Translations under genes and position numbers: made by a program
Assembly (NCBI GenBank): GCA_022266195.1
Contig: WHVY01000006.1
Span: 2,914,001 to 2,978,000 of the forward strand
From: Tetranychus cinnabarinus
Lineage: Eukaryota; Arthropoda; Arachnida; Trombidiformes; Tetranychidae
Direction: 5' to 3'
Length of the DNA stretch: 64,000 nt
The notes under the pieces: generated by a model
Databases searched by the model: none
What the model was told of the DNA's origin: nothing
Seen by the model: the letters and a program-made list of their open reading frames with translations, nothing else
Part shown: piece after piece, positions 34,387-46,093 of the stretch
How positions within the stretch are numbered: position 1 is the first letter of the stretch
Layout: every line of letters begins with the position of its first letter

Positions 34387-36580
34387 TCATGAAAATCGCG
34401 ATTGATGACCTAGACATTTGTGAATCTGTATTACTAGATGAGACAGCGTTGGACAAATGGAATAAGATTTCAAGCTTGTAAATAAACTGTCCAGTCGTGA
34501 ACATAATTGATCAAGTTCCTGTGTTTGATACAAAGTTTAGAATAAGGTTAATTTTAGAGCTACAAAATATAAACTACTTACCCTTTCTAGATCATCTAAA
34601 TCATCCTGGGTTAGTTCATCATTCATGAAATTACAAGCTTTACCAATAAACGAGAAAAGACTATTCAACGTTCTAGAAACCTAAATATTTGCGTACAAAA
34701 ATATTAATTCTCAATTTAAGAAAGTAAGTGAAAAACAAGTTGAAATCTTACAGCACTTATGTCTAGTAAAGACTGCGTGACCAATTTAACGACAAAACGA
34801 TGGTGAGCTTCAATGAGAACTTCAATATCTTGACAAGATTCAGCTACTGAAATGAATTCGAAGTAAAGTCGTTCAATAACATTGACCTAAAATAAAAAAA
34901 AACATTTAGATTAATATACATATTGTATTGTTATTTAGAGAAAATCAGCTTCTCTTTGGCTATAAGCTATTTCTACCTTGTAAAAGTAATATAAATGTCC
35001 AATAATCAGAATAAGACGATGATGAAGAAACCAATAGATGGGCTTCTTGTTTTTATTTTTGATCAAACTGCGCCAGCCTTCAGTGAGAGATGACTTAGCC
35101 CGGTACAAGTTGACACAAAAATTGAAAATCTTGTTGTACCTGCAAATTAGATTGAAAGATAGGTAAATTAAAAATATGAATATCATAAAAAAGTGATCAA
35201 CCAAAGAATCTCATAATTTACAAACCCAGAGAGGTGATCATTTTTGATTATAGCTTTGACAGTTTCCGGGAATGAAAATTCGATATTGATGGAAGGCCAT
35301 TTATCTAAATCAGTTGTTTCTGCTAATTTAATATTAATACAACTGGAGACTCGGTCCAATTTTTCTGAGTTGAAGAAATCCATCAAAGTGTTGCTGAGTG
35401 AAAGCATAAGTCCTAAAAAATTGGAATAATTAGGCTGATGTTAAATTTCAATCATGCAAATATCGAATCAATTTAAGTTAAATAAAAACCTTTTTCAAGT
35501 TTTTTTCGATTTGCTGGCTTCTTTTGAATAATCACACAGAAATTATTTATGAAACAACTGAGTAAATCTTCGTTGCCAGCTAATACGAAATCTTTGATCA
35601 ATTTAAGATACATCCAGAGATTTTCTTCTGAAACAACACGATCCATTGAAACCTAAAAAATTAAAAAAGTATGATTAGTTAGTCGAAAAATTAAAGATTT
35701 AATTTACCTTAGCACAAATGGTACGAATCTCTTCGACTAAACTTTCAAAATCTAGTTTCTCCAAAATAGGCTTCTCTACGATCGCCTGGTATTGCTTGAG
35801 TAAATGGGCTCTTTTATCATCGAAAATTTGAGGAAGTGTATCACCTAGAATTAAAAGAAATTGACAATTAAAGTTAAAATGAAAATAAAAAGTCAATGGA
35901 TATTTACCTCTTGCATTGAAACTTTGGACAACTTTACCACAGAAATAAATTTTACTGCAAACATTTTGACTTAAAAACGATGGTATTAATGATCCAGAAA
36001 GGACGATCTCTCCGTTATCATCTTGTTCTATGAAAAATTTGTTTTTTCCTTGATTAACTAAGTGGCCATAAAAAATCCAGCACCAAATATCATCAAACAA
36101 TGGTTTAGAAGCCACTTTAAATATTTTCTCAAAAACTTGCCGCGTAAAAGGATGCGAAGAGCTGCATTTTTTGTAAATTTGATCCAATGTCTCCATTGGA
36201 TTGGCTTTTTTCGTGTTTTCCACTAATTGAAGCATATCTTCAATGACTGGATAAAACCTTTTAAGCGAGAGAAAGGCACTAAGAGATGAAGATTGATCAT
36301 GGAGTTCCATTTCCAGGTTTCTAATATCCATTTTGTAGAGCCTTATAGCTTCTTTAAAACTCACAAAAAGACATCTTTTGTAAACACATTTTTCAAAATT
36401 GTCCACACTAATGAGCTGGTTAATTTTTGAATTTAACTCACATAACTTGAGTAAATTATGAATTTGATCCACTTGAGCGGGATGGAAGTAACACTTTATC
36501 AAATCGGGATAAGCTTTGAATATAGAATCAGCCCCTTCCAAGGCATGAATCAATTCTTCGAACGGAATTTTAGGTAACAT
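34387..36580 (-). CDS. TUBGCP4: Gamma-tubulin complex component 4 (GCP4)
   Basis: Eight exons: 36580-35908, 35844-35708, 35652-35490, 35412-35202, 35139-34977, 34886-34752, 34680-34582, 34518-34387. All junctions keep frame and give 570 aa, shorter than human GCP4 (about 670). Two donors are weak (GTTTTTA after 35490, GTTGATC after 35202), chosen because only they keep frame and give the conserved YNKIFNF block. The N-terminal GRIP1 region starts MLPKIPFEELIHALEG and includes RQVFEKIFKVASKPLFDDIWCWIFYGHL and KIYFCGKVVQSF. The GRIP2 region has LWMYLKLIKDFVLAGNEDLL, YNKIFNFCVNLYRAKSSL, IYWFLHHRLILIIGHLYYFYKVNVIE, an EAHHRFVVKLVTQSLL helix and a short last exon (CSRLDSLFTSLKSY) resembling FSRQSSLLFKILSS. 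GCP4 is part of the gamma-tubulin ring complex that nucleates microtubules. Confidence 0.85.
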
Positions 36581-36644
36581 TGGATAATTTGTATAAACAA
36601 ACTTTCTGTTGGATGTCTGAAGTTTGAAAATAAAAATAACAACA

Positions 36645-36708
36645 ATATCGATAGCTATCGATATTCATTTACAGACAATGTATCGATAACAGTGAATATT
36701 TATCGATA
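36645..36708. promoter_or_regulatory. Cluster of four TATCGATA elements upstream of GCP4
   Basis: TATCGATA occurs at 36646-36653, 36656-36663, 36681-36688 and 36701-36708, 65-130 bp upstream of the GCP4 start. The first two form a perfect 22-bp palindrome (36644-36665). TATCGATA is the DNA-replication-related element bound by DREF and BEAF-type factors in Drosophila housekeeping promoters. Function here is inferred from that. Confidence 0.6.
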
Positions 36709-37189
36709 AAAAATGCAGATTCTTGTGACAATATTTACAAAACATCTCGAGATTACGTTTTAATTTCAAATGAAAATGCCTATTTTTTTGATTGATTGAC
36801 TTGCATAATGTGCTTACCTCAATAATACCGAAAGAAGTATTGTCCGCTTTATTATAATGAAAAGGATGACGGCAAAAGTGACTAGTCGCTATCATCAACA
36901 ATTAATCCTTAATCAATAATCGACGACGGTTTAAACAATAACAATATTACTCAAATTATCGTTTAAAATAAAACTCTGGTTTGATGATCTTCAATAAAAA
37001 CCCGGTTACTTTATGATTATCATTTTTTACCGCCAAACTTGAGAATAAAAATTTGAATTTTACATCGTTTCTAACACCATCTATCGACATATTTAGCAAT
37101 CTTTAAAATTTCTGTTTTTCTTTCGTTACTTTTTTTTGAATTTTGTTATCAATTTAATTGCAAAGTGACGAGTGTATTGTTTACTGTTA

Positions 37190-37325
37190 ATATCAGCCTC
37201 GTATCAAAAAACCTCGTAGAGTCAAAAGCTGCTATACTCTCAGATAATCTGGCAATTTCCTCTATATGTTCCCAATCGGCTGATTTAGTGTATCGCTTTA
37301 CTCTAGATCGTCCATGGATTGTTAC
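37190..37325 (-). pseudogene. Fragment of a DUS3L gene copy
   Basis: The minus strand encodes VTIHGRSRVKRYTKSADWEH, then IEEIARLSESIAAFDS. This corresponds to TIHGRSREQRYTKSANWEYV...LSESIPVFGS of the DUS3L gene at about 32280-32400. Nucleotide identity is partial (roughly 70% by eye). Neither the upstream nor the downstream DUS3L sequence continues, and the local frame soon stops. It is best read as a decayed segmental copy located just upstream of GCP4. Confidence 0.75.
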
Positions 37326-38781
37326 TGGTGATAAGAGGTTTAAGATTTAATTAAATGTAAGGCTTTAAAATTTTCTGGAGATTTAATTATTTCATTTAAT
37401 TTCAACACTTGTCATCTGTCGTCAAAACTCCTTGAGGCTTTCCACAGACACCAATGAGCTGAGAGAATGGTGAGAAAGTTCATATTTAAGACACAAAATG
37501 GATGGAAGATTTTATCGGATTGATTTGTATAATTGATTTCCATCTAATTTTGATGCTTTACTTTGCCATTAGTCTATATCAACAATTTATATTTATCATT
37601 AGTATCAACAGGTTTAAAATGACTAAGAAATTGGATGAAACATTCTAATAAATCGGTTGAAATAATATCACTAAATTGCATCTTCCTCAGCTATCCTTTG
37701 ATTCATCATCTGACATAACATTATTGACATTTAATTTCAAAATTTAACTCAAGTTGGGCCATAAATTGAATGATAATTGTTTCAAAATATTACATAAGGT
37801 GTGTTGACTTATTGAAGAGATTCAATGGTTTTTTAATGATTTACAGATAATTAACAGTAAACTTTGCCTATTTGAATCAAGTTCAATGAACTTAATAAAA
37901 TTTAGATCAAGCCAAATAAATCCTGTGATTTTTGTCTTTGAAATGTAGCTTTTTCCGTTTAAATTGTAAAATCTATTTCTTCAGTAATTGTTTAAAATTT
38001 AATTTTCAGCTAACATTATGCAATTTATTTTATCTTTTACATTATTAAACAGCTTATTCACCTGTTTTTGATCAATGATAAATATTACCAGAAACAGTTG
38101 ATTGAATCATTCAGAAAAAACTGATTTTCATGAACCTTAAAGCTAATCATTTACATGTGAATTTGCCTTTCATTAACATTAAAATTGATTATGAATTTAC
38201 CAAAAAAAGTGAGGAAAATTAACTGATTACAGTTGGTAAACAGTTATTTACTGGATAATTACTATGTAGTATGGATCAGAGAATTGAAAAAATGGCCAAA
38301 TTTTTCTACAATTTGTATTTTCTTGATCTATTTATTAATTATAGTTATACTATTAATACTATTAATGGATTGAAATCTAAATTTAGAATCACTTATTTGA
38401 TTCAATCAATGACTTCATCATTAATGAATCAAGGGCAAAAAATCAGTAAAAAACAAGATAAGAGCAAGTAATACACAAATGAATACACAAGTATTGATAT
38501 ACAATTGAAAATAATAGTTTTTAATGTATTGGCCGTTTTGGATATTTTATATTTTAATATGAGAATCCAATGAAAAGATTGAATCATCAAGTAAATTATT
38601 TGTAAATCATAAATATTACAAAGCTATATCAAAGCGTATAAAATGATTATTTGATTTGAAGCTTGTACTTTTTTTTGTTGTTTTACATTGATTTACGAGA
38701 TTTACATAGATTATAGCGTATCATCAATTGCGTCAATTTAAAAGCGACTTTCCAGGCGATCAAGATCAGGGTCAGGATGAG
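37326..38781. other. Gene-free stretch between GCP4 and bZIP gene
   Basis: AT-rich, stops in all frames; nothing recognised beyond the DUS3L fragment and the TATCGATA cluster to its left. Confidence 0.4.
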
Positions 38782-40187
38782 CTAACCAAGCAATATGCCA
38801 GATTGGTATGGGTTGATATAAGAAATAAATCCGTGAGATTCGTCTGAACTCGAATGGTTATTGCTGAGAAGTGAAGGCGAGGGCGACGATGATGTTGAAA
38901 GCAATGACGATATTGAAGATGACAAGGATTGTGATTGATGGGACAGCTGAGGAGATGGTGATAATGATGCTGCTGTTGAATTGAGGGTTGGTTGAGGGGA
39001 CCAGGAAATAAAATAACATTGAGATTGATGAGAAGTTAACAGATCTTCAAGTTGATCGCTTTCCCTTTTCAATTTTTTCAGCTGTTCTTTTAAATTGGTA
39101 TTGGCATTATCCAGATTCTCCATTGTCTGTAGTAAAGAAAATTTAAAATAGTGAATTAGTGAGTGAATTATATGAATGGGTCAATCGAGAAGGAAAGCTG
39201 CATCAATCAGAATAAACTTCTCATCATACATGGAGCATTCTAGACAGGAATTGATTTTGATGACTGAAAAAAGTCAAGGAATACTGATTGAATCTGATTT
39301 CTGGTTGCTGATAAGTTTATCAAATTTTTGATGTTTTTTTTTGTTCATTTTCAAAAACATGATAAGAAAGGCTTGGTTCTGATGTTGAACTAAAATTTTA
39401 TGATAAAAATTGCCTTTTGATCTTTGCCGTGAACAACAAGTCTCGTGCTTTTGTTTATTACAAAATGCAAAAAAAACCGGCTAGATGACGAGATGACCGA
39501 GATGACTAGTTAAAAGCTTACCTTATTTAATCCAATGAATTTCAGTTTACGATTTTTGCGACATTTTCTAGCAGCAATTCGATTCCTTTCTCTGCGAGAC
39601 ATTTTCTTTTCATCGTCTTCATCGGTCCAGCTTGAGGGACGAGGATCTTGATTTTTAGCTTGGTTCACTTCAATATCACCTAAACCTAAAGACCGTCGAC
39701 GGCTTTTGATGGCAAAGCTGAGTGTTGCTTTGATTAGATCGCGTTTACAGCCACCAATTGATCGTGAAGCATCCAACGAGTCAAGACTTGTCGTGGAAAG
39801 TGGTCGATGATAATAATCAGATGATAATGAAGAAGTTGATACAGAAGATGAAGGCGGGATTGGTGTTTCAAGTTGGTTGTGGTTGGGAGTTAAAGTTGGT
39901 CTATTACTTTCCACCAACTGGTTGTTGAGTGAGGTTAGATTGTAACTGTCATCAGTACTGTTTGAATATTGACCATAAACGAAGTTATTATTAAAGTATG
40001 GTAACTCAGGCAAAGGGAAATCAGTCACATTAATATTGAAATTATTTTGATTCTCAAATTCACCACAATAGTCATAGATTTCAGGATGGCTGGACATGGG
40101 ATCAAGTGGAGGTGAGTACAGTAGACTGGAAGGATTCAGATCCATATCAGTTTGGATACTTAATGACGGGTAATTTGAATCAATCAT
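38782..40187 (-). CDS. bZIP transcription factor, ATF3/JDP2/Fos-like
   Basis: Two exons (40187-39522 and 39126-38782), joined in phase 0 inside the bZIP domain, give 336 aa. Residues 1 to about 190 are Ser/Asn/Pro/Tyr-rich, a probable activation region. The basic region is RRERNRIAARKCRKNRK (about residues 197-213), with the invariant Asn, Ala-Ala, Cys and Arg of the AP-1/ATF group. The zipper follows across the splice junction, with Leu heptads in MENLDNANTNLKEQLKKLKRESDQLEDLL. It ends TSHQSQC, comparable to the HRPTC/HRPAC that closes the ATF3, JDP2 and Fos zippers. The C-terminal tail of about 80 residues is Ser/Pro-rich. It likely binds AP-1/CRE-type sites as a dimer. Which member of the ATF3/Fos group it is cannot be settled here. 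Confidence 0.85.
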
Positions 40188-42042
40188 GATTCAATGAATC
40201 GCCTTTCACCAATATTTACCAATCAGGACAATTAAACACAATTGACAATAGAAGTTAATCCAAATTAATTTCCTACTTTTATTTGATGGTCAAGTTGAAG
40301 ATTAAACTGGTTAGATTCTGGTTAACCAATTTTTTTTTCTTGGTTGTGTGTAGCACGATTCAAAACGTGAAGTGAAATGAATAGATGAAAAACAATTGAA
40401 TCACAAAGTGATGAAACTTTAATCAGTTGATAAATCTGACTGATAGATAACCAAACAGTAACTCAAATTAATCACAATCAAGATTGGTAGGAAACAAGTA
40501 AAAATTGGTTTTATTTTGTTTTTATTTTAAATTTTGTCTCTTCTCCTTTGATTGATCAAATGATGTCTCTTAATTAACTAGGTTAAATGATGATCCAATT
40601 TAGCTACTGTACTTTGATGAACATTTATTTTTGTCAATTAACCCTCCCATGACCAGGTACATTATCGCTTATTGGGTGGCAACAGATTTAAATTGTAATC
40701 ACATTTTTGTGCTTTGATTCTGCTCGTGAATAAGCGATTGAAAATGTTGGGTTGAGTTAATAGTCGAGAAGACAGAATTGTTTAGCCAGAATGATAGTTC
40801 CAAAGTTCCGAAACAATTTAATTAATCATAATAGACAGAGTCACAGCGACAGAATTATGATTAACCGCTTGTTTTATTTATAAAAAAACAAATATTTGTT
40901 GTTATTGGATATTGGTTGAAATTTCAGGTTCAAGGCTTATGATGCACAATTGTTGCTCATTATAATTCAATGGAATGATCATTACTATTGAAAAATACAA
41001 CCTGAATCAGAATTAAATTAACCGATGGCTTACAAGTATCACCGATCAATAGATGGGTTCATCGGTTAACAGCAAGGTAAAATTCATGTAGATTTAGTGA
41101 ACTTGAAAGTAATATTTATGGCATTAAACCATGGCCGTTGTTGGGGTTTGTAGGTTCATTTATAGCTCGAATGGCATCTCGAATGCTTTATGTTTTTATT
41201 ATTAGATCGCTGATGACGCTGGCTTATGAATTTGATTGAATGCGAATACCTCTACGAATAGTTACACCTAATGTCAGTAAGTAAGTTGATATTTTTATCT
41301 TATGACGATAAGTTTTTTCTGTTTACAGCTGATATTCATTCTTTTCAATATTAGATTTTATTGAAGTATAAATTACATGATCAAAGATCAGAAGCCTTTC
41401 ATGTTGTTATGAAGATCACGCGAGTCAATCATTTCAATGAAGGTGAAGAGTCAACCGGTTACCTAAATACAGTAGGTCAATATTAGGCCTTTAATGAAAT
41501 GAAATTGCATATGAAATTGTAAGCAATTTCAATGTAATGGTTTCACACCGGCTGGAAATTGTGAAGATACTAGAACATCAGATAAGTTTAAGATTAAAAT
41601 AATTTTTCTTTTACCAATGGAAATTATTCCGTATCAGGTCAAGGGGAAGATTGAATAATATATTGAAGCATGTGGTTGATTTAATTGACATGGAAGCATC
41701 ATTTAGATTACAGTGTGTAAAGTATTTCAAATATCAAAATAAACATGTTTCTGGCAAAGTAACATTATGGTAAATTAAGATTTATATCTTATGAATAAAC
41801 GATGCAAGATAGACTAATCGGTAACTTCAAGAATTTCATTAAGTTTGATCTCATGTAGCTTTAATCGATTCTTATATCGTTTCTGGTTTAACCATGACAC
41901 AGTGACTCCCATTTTAGCATCAGCTTAATAAGTGATTCCACTTGATGCATAGATTTTACGACACGTGCAAATGAAAACACAGATTAGGTGGGAAATATTT
42001 TTCAAAAAATTGTCCATTTTTAGATCTTTTTAACACAAAGGG
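40188..42042. other. Upstream region of the bZIP gene, nothing else recognised
   Basis: 1.85 kb without coding support. It must include the bZIP promoter and the RPB8 3'UTR. No repeats noticed. Confidence 0.4.
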
Positions 42043-42558
42043 TTATTCAGATGATTTCTTCTTTTCACGTTTGATGAGAAGGTATAGATTACGGTCAATA
42101 TGCCAGTCTGAATGATTCTCAAGACTTGTTTGAAGACGAAACAAGAGTCCACCAAAAGAAGCATAAACTGCAATGATTGGTTCATTAGTTGAAATCATTT
42201 TGTTTTCAATTTTGTAAATTTTTCCATGCATTATATACTTGAATTTACTATATTCATTTAGAATCGATGAAGTATCTAGCGGATCAACTGTAGATGATTG
42301 TCCATTTGCATCATAAACTTCCATATCTGAGTCGTCGTTTTCAAGTTTTCTTTTACCGCTCTGAATCTCTTTCACCAATAACACATTTATTTTTTCACCT
42401 TTTTTAACGTTGAAAACAGGTGAATACAAATCCAGTAAGAGATCGGTTTGAGTTTCAATTCCTTCACAGTGGATCCTATTGACATTTTCAGCTACAGAGG
42501 TATCACAATTTACATCTAAGACATCAAATACTTCTTTAAAGAAAACATTATTATCCAT
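42043..42558 (-). CDS. POLR2H: RNA polymerases I/II/III subunit RPABC3 (RPB8)
   Basis: Intronless, 171 aa from the ATG at 42558. It follows the RPB8 family: FFKEVFDVLDVN..., NRIHCEG, LLLDLYSPVFNVKKGEKINVLL, KFKYIMHGKIYKIE, AVYASFGGLLFRLQ and HIDRNLYLLIKRE. RPB8 is a small OB-like subunit shared by all three nuclear RNA polymerases. The protein is about 20 residues longer than human, in a charged central loop (KRKLENDDSDMEV) and a Lys/Ser-rich tail. Single-exon structure is unusual for this window but not by itself suspicious. Confidence 0.93.
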   Translation of the reverse strand: MDNNVFFKEVFDVLDVNCDTSVAENVNRIHCEGIETQTDLLLDLYSPVFNVKKGEKINVLLVKEIQSGKRKLENDDSDMEVYDANGQSSTVDPLDTSSILNEYSKFKYIMHGKIYKIENKMISTNEPIIAVYASFGGLLFRLQTSLENHSDWHIDRNLYLLIKREKKKSSE

Positions 42559-44820
42559 GTTGACTTCAAAAATATAATAATAACAATATCAATTTTTGCA
42601 AGAATAAGATTAATCTTTCCTTAAGAGGGTAAACTGTTATATCTAGATGGCACTACTTTAACGTAACGTAACATAAAAAAAGAGGGAATTCAAAAGCAAC
42701 TCAAAGTCGTCAAATAATGAACGTCTTAATAAAACATTGAGTTTTTTGATTACATTTGTAGTTAATTTAACATGATACAAGTGGTAATTATTTGTATCAT
42801 CTTATATTTGAGTGATTCAAAAATCTGTGTCACTAAGGACTGAGTTATAACCAGCTATCTCAGCAACTTGAGGAGTTTTTTGAATTGTTATCTACATGTA
42901 ACATGTTGACTCCTCACTTATCCACGAGTTAATCCTTATCCTGGTTTTGTATACATTGAACTTCTAATCCAATTATCCCTTCTATTTGAGTCTTTGGACC
43001 TGATTTGAACTTGGAGTATGCTTCATCATGAAACAATAAAGGTAAGTCTTGAATATTATCGGTTTCTTAGGAATTAATAGCTTCAGAATGAGCCAGCTTT
43101 TTACCCTTGTAACCTGATTTTGCAGTTATTCTAGAGCATCAATAACATCGAGAAAATTATCGGTTAAACCTTGAACTTAATTTACTCATCGGTAAAATTT
43201 TGGTGAAGTCAACTAGCTAATGTAAACTACTATTAACATTAATATCTATTCACTTTCTCTTTTCATGCCTTTCATTGTCATGGTTTATCATCAACCTGAT
43301 AAAAATGATCAGTTTATTAACCATTATTTATTAGTAATTGATCTTTTCACCGGTTACATTCCAATGGTGTACTTAAGCATTATTGTGTCCTTGCTATTGT
43401 TTTATCATCATTTCAAATCACTGAGCGCTATTAATTCAATTGAATTTCAACTAATCTAACTTACCAGTTCACACCATCAATTTGAAAGAAAGACTTGTTG
43501 CCAGTTTGAACAAAATATGAAATCACTCTATCTGATTACAATAATAAATTCATTCACCAATATGTTGAGTACCTTAGCCCTTCCAAATATTCTAGATTAA
43601 TCGCAAAAATCAGTAATCATAACCAAATCATTGACCATAAATTCAAACCGTCATTTTTGAATAATCATTAAATTAAATACTGCTTCTATCAGCTGTTCAT
43701 TCGATGAATGAAATTAACTTGATTTTGATGCCTGATTGACCCAACAATGAAATTCCAGATGAAAATTATCATAAATTTTCTCCGTTACTAACCAGGGCCT
43801 AGTCTTAAGGTACGAATGCTACCTTGTTAGCTTGATCACCTTTGTACAATAAAAGGTACAGCTTTGTGTGCTTAAATACAGTAGTTTATTGAAGGTTTAT
43901 TAATAGTGGTTTTTAATCATATATTGTTGAAAGATTAACCGAGAAATCAATTGATTCTCAATTGATTGTCAGTTAATGTTGTCCAGTTGAAACTCAGAAA
44001 CATTTTCATGGAGATTTTTTGCTACGATGGGAAACTTTTAATTTTTAAATCAATGAGTAGTTGACAACCAAATTGCTAATTTATCATTGCCAATATTTTA
44101 GATGATTTAATTTTAGATCGATTGAACAGAGATTTGTATCATTAAACTACTAAACTAGAATAATTTAATCAGGTGAATAAACACTGATCAAGGTCTCGAT
44201 TTCATGTTGCTTATTCCAGTGCTGATCATCACCTTTTTATATAACCTATTTTTTCACACTTGTTTTTCAATTTAATTTTCTAACTATGATTTAATTTGTT
44301 GAAATATTGAATTCATGTTTCATTTTACCTTTCTTACATCATGTTTCGCTATGTAAATGGGTCTTGGAGCAAGAATCGTGCATAATGAATTGCTGATTAC
44401 AGATAGATTGAAATAACAAATTCAACTTTGTTCTTAAAAATAAGAGCTTGAAGCGAAATCGCTTCAGAATTGCAACTAATAATATTTTTTTATCAATCTT
44501 CGAATGCCTCAACGTTTTGACGCAAGCTCCTCGGTGATCTGTAATGAAGATAGATTTGCATTGAAACTTTAAATTGTTAACTTATAAAATCCGCCCGTTC
44601 GTAGATTCCTTGGGCCCAAGTGTTTTCACACCTTTCAAATGCTTAATTGTGAGTATTAATGCCTTTCGCTTTTCTGTAGAAAATTTATCTTCGATAATTC
44701 ACTATACAATTTACATTCATCTTACCTTGAATTTGACTAAATCTTGATCTTCAGGAATGCTTTTAGTGTTGGCCTGAACTGATTGGGTAAGAAGGTAAGA
44801 TGAGTATTATATTGACTAAC
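42559..44820. other. Gene-free stretch, nothing recognised
   Basis: 2.26 kb of AT-rich sequence. The RPB8 promoter must lie near its left end. A 64-codon ORF at 43265-43459 is hydrophobic and unsupported. Confidence 0.4.
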
Positions 44821-45180
44821 ATGGATACAGTTTTATATTATCATGGATATTTTCAAGCTGGAAACTGTCAAAGTTTATCACTGAGGCGAAAAGGGTGAGA
44901 AAAATTAAATAAATCCGCTCAATTCTAATTATTATTGTGCTTCAAATCATTTAGCAGTTCCCCCAAATATTATCTCAGGAACCCCTGGATTTTCAGATGC
45001 AACCCAATAAAGTTTTACATTGCTCAAGCCGTTCTATCGAATGAAGCCACTTTCATTAAAATCGGTGACTGGAATCTCGTTCCCTTGTTGGTAAACCATC
45101 AGTTGATCACATTTCAATGCCCTTATCCAACTGATCAATATTATAGATTGCAATTTCAAACAGCAGTCTTAAGCGATTGA
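44821..45180 (+). CDS. Possible small orphan gene, two exons
   Basis: Exon 44821-44894 (ATG, then GGGTGAG donor) and exon 44955-45180 (TTTAG acceptor) join in frame to 99 aa. The protein is rich in aromatic and polar residues (KYYLRNPWIFRC, IGDWNLVPLL, YPTDQYYRLQF) with three Cys and no signal peptide. I recognise no family. Support is limited to the in-frame splice and protein-like composition. It could be a fragment of a decayed gene; another open stretch with protein-like content (45309-45412) lies downstream out of reach of this model. Confidence 0.3.
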
Positions 45181-46018
45181 ATGTTTTTAGCTCTTGATCA
45201 AAATTAAAATGAAATTTTTATGAAATAAATATTATACATGTATTCGCTATCACGACCATTAAATCGTCTTTCTAACATCATTCTTTATTGAATTCCATAA
45301 TATTCACAGGACGACATTTGCGGATTATCGCTTTAAATTTCGGTGCATCAACGAAGATAGCGATCTTTGATATTGATGCTGAACTGAAGCAATTGTTGCT
45401 GATTTATGCTTAGCTGTAGATATCGTATACGTCGTGAAAATCTGTAATGGTGCATTAAACCCTCGATATTAATAACGGTATAAACATAATAACTAAACAA
45501 ATTGTTTCGTTCTTATCAATACATATACCAGGTTTACCATGGTATGATAGTTAGAAATTCAGGGAGCCACCCTGCTGCAGATTGCAAAGACTCTGTATAA
45601 TGATAAAGAAACAAAAGCTTGCAAAGCTGTTTCAAGTATTTCACCTTGACCAAACACACAGACGGGAAAGCAAAGTTAGAAGAATCCATGCGAATGTTTA
45701 AAAAATATGATACTTGATAATTTCAAGTACATAAGTACACATTTCCAATACTAATGGTTTTGATAAGTGGAAAACTTCCATGTTCGAGCAATTGTTATGA
45801 TTGATGACTATACTCACGAATGAAACTATTTCTACCACATTGCATGAAACCATCTACAAAAATGTTTATACAGTTCAAGAAAAAAAAACACGCATGATTG
45901 CAATGAAAAACTCGCGTAAGTAAGAATAATGTGGTAATATGAGTCTCAATTCAAAGGGATCATTATCAGTAATAAGCTTGAAAATTTGTAATGGATGCAA
46001 TGATTTCAAAAACGAAAA
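45181..46018. other. Spacer downstream of the fibroin gene
   Basis: About 840 bp. Only a short open stretch at 45309-45412 (plus strand) looks protein-like; no start or partner exon found. Confidence 0.35.
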
Positions 46019-46024
46019 TTTATT
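46019..46024 (-). terminator. Poly(A) signal AATAAA, fibroin gene
   Basis: Minus-strand AATAAA about 70 nt after the fibroin stop codon, a normal spacing for a short 3'UTR. Confidence 0.65.
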
Positions 46025-46093
46025 AATTGCTGCAAATATGCATACATATTACATATTATAAGCTTTTTCAGAAGACAACAATTAGATGTTGAA

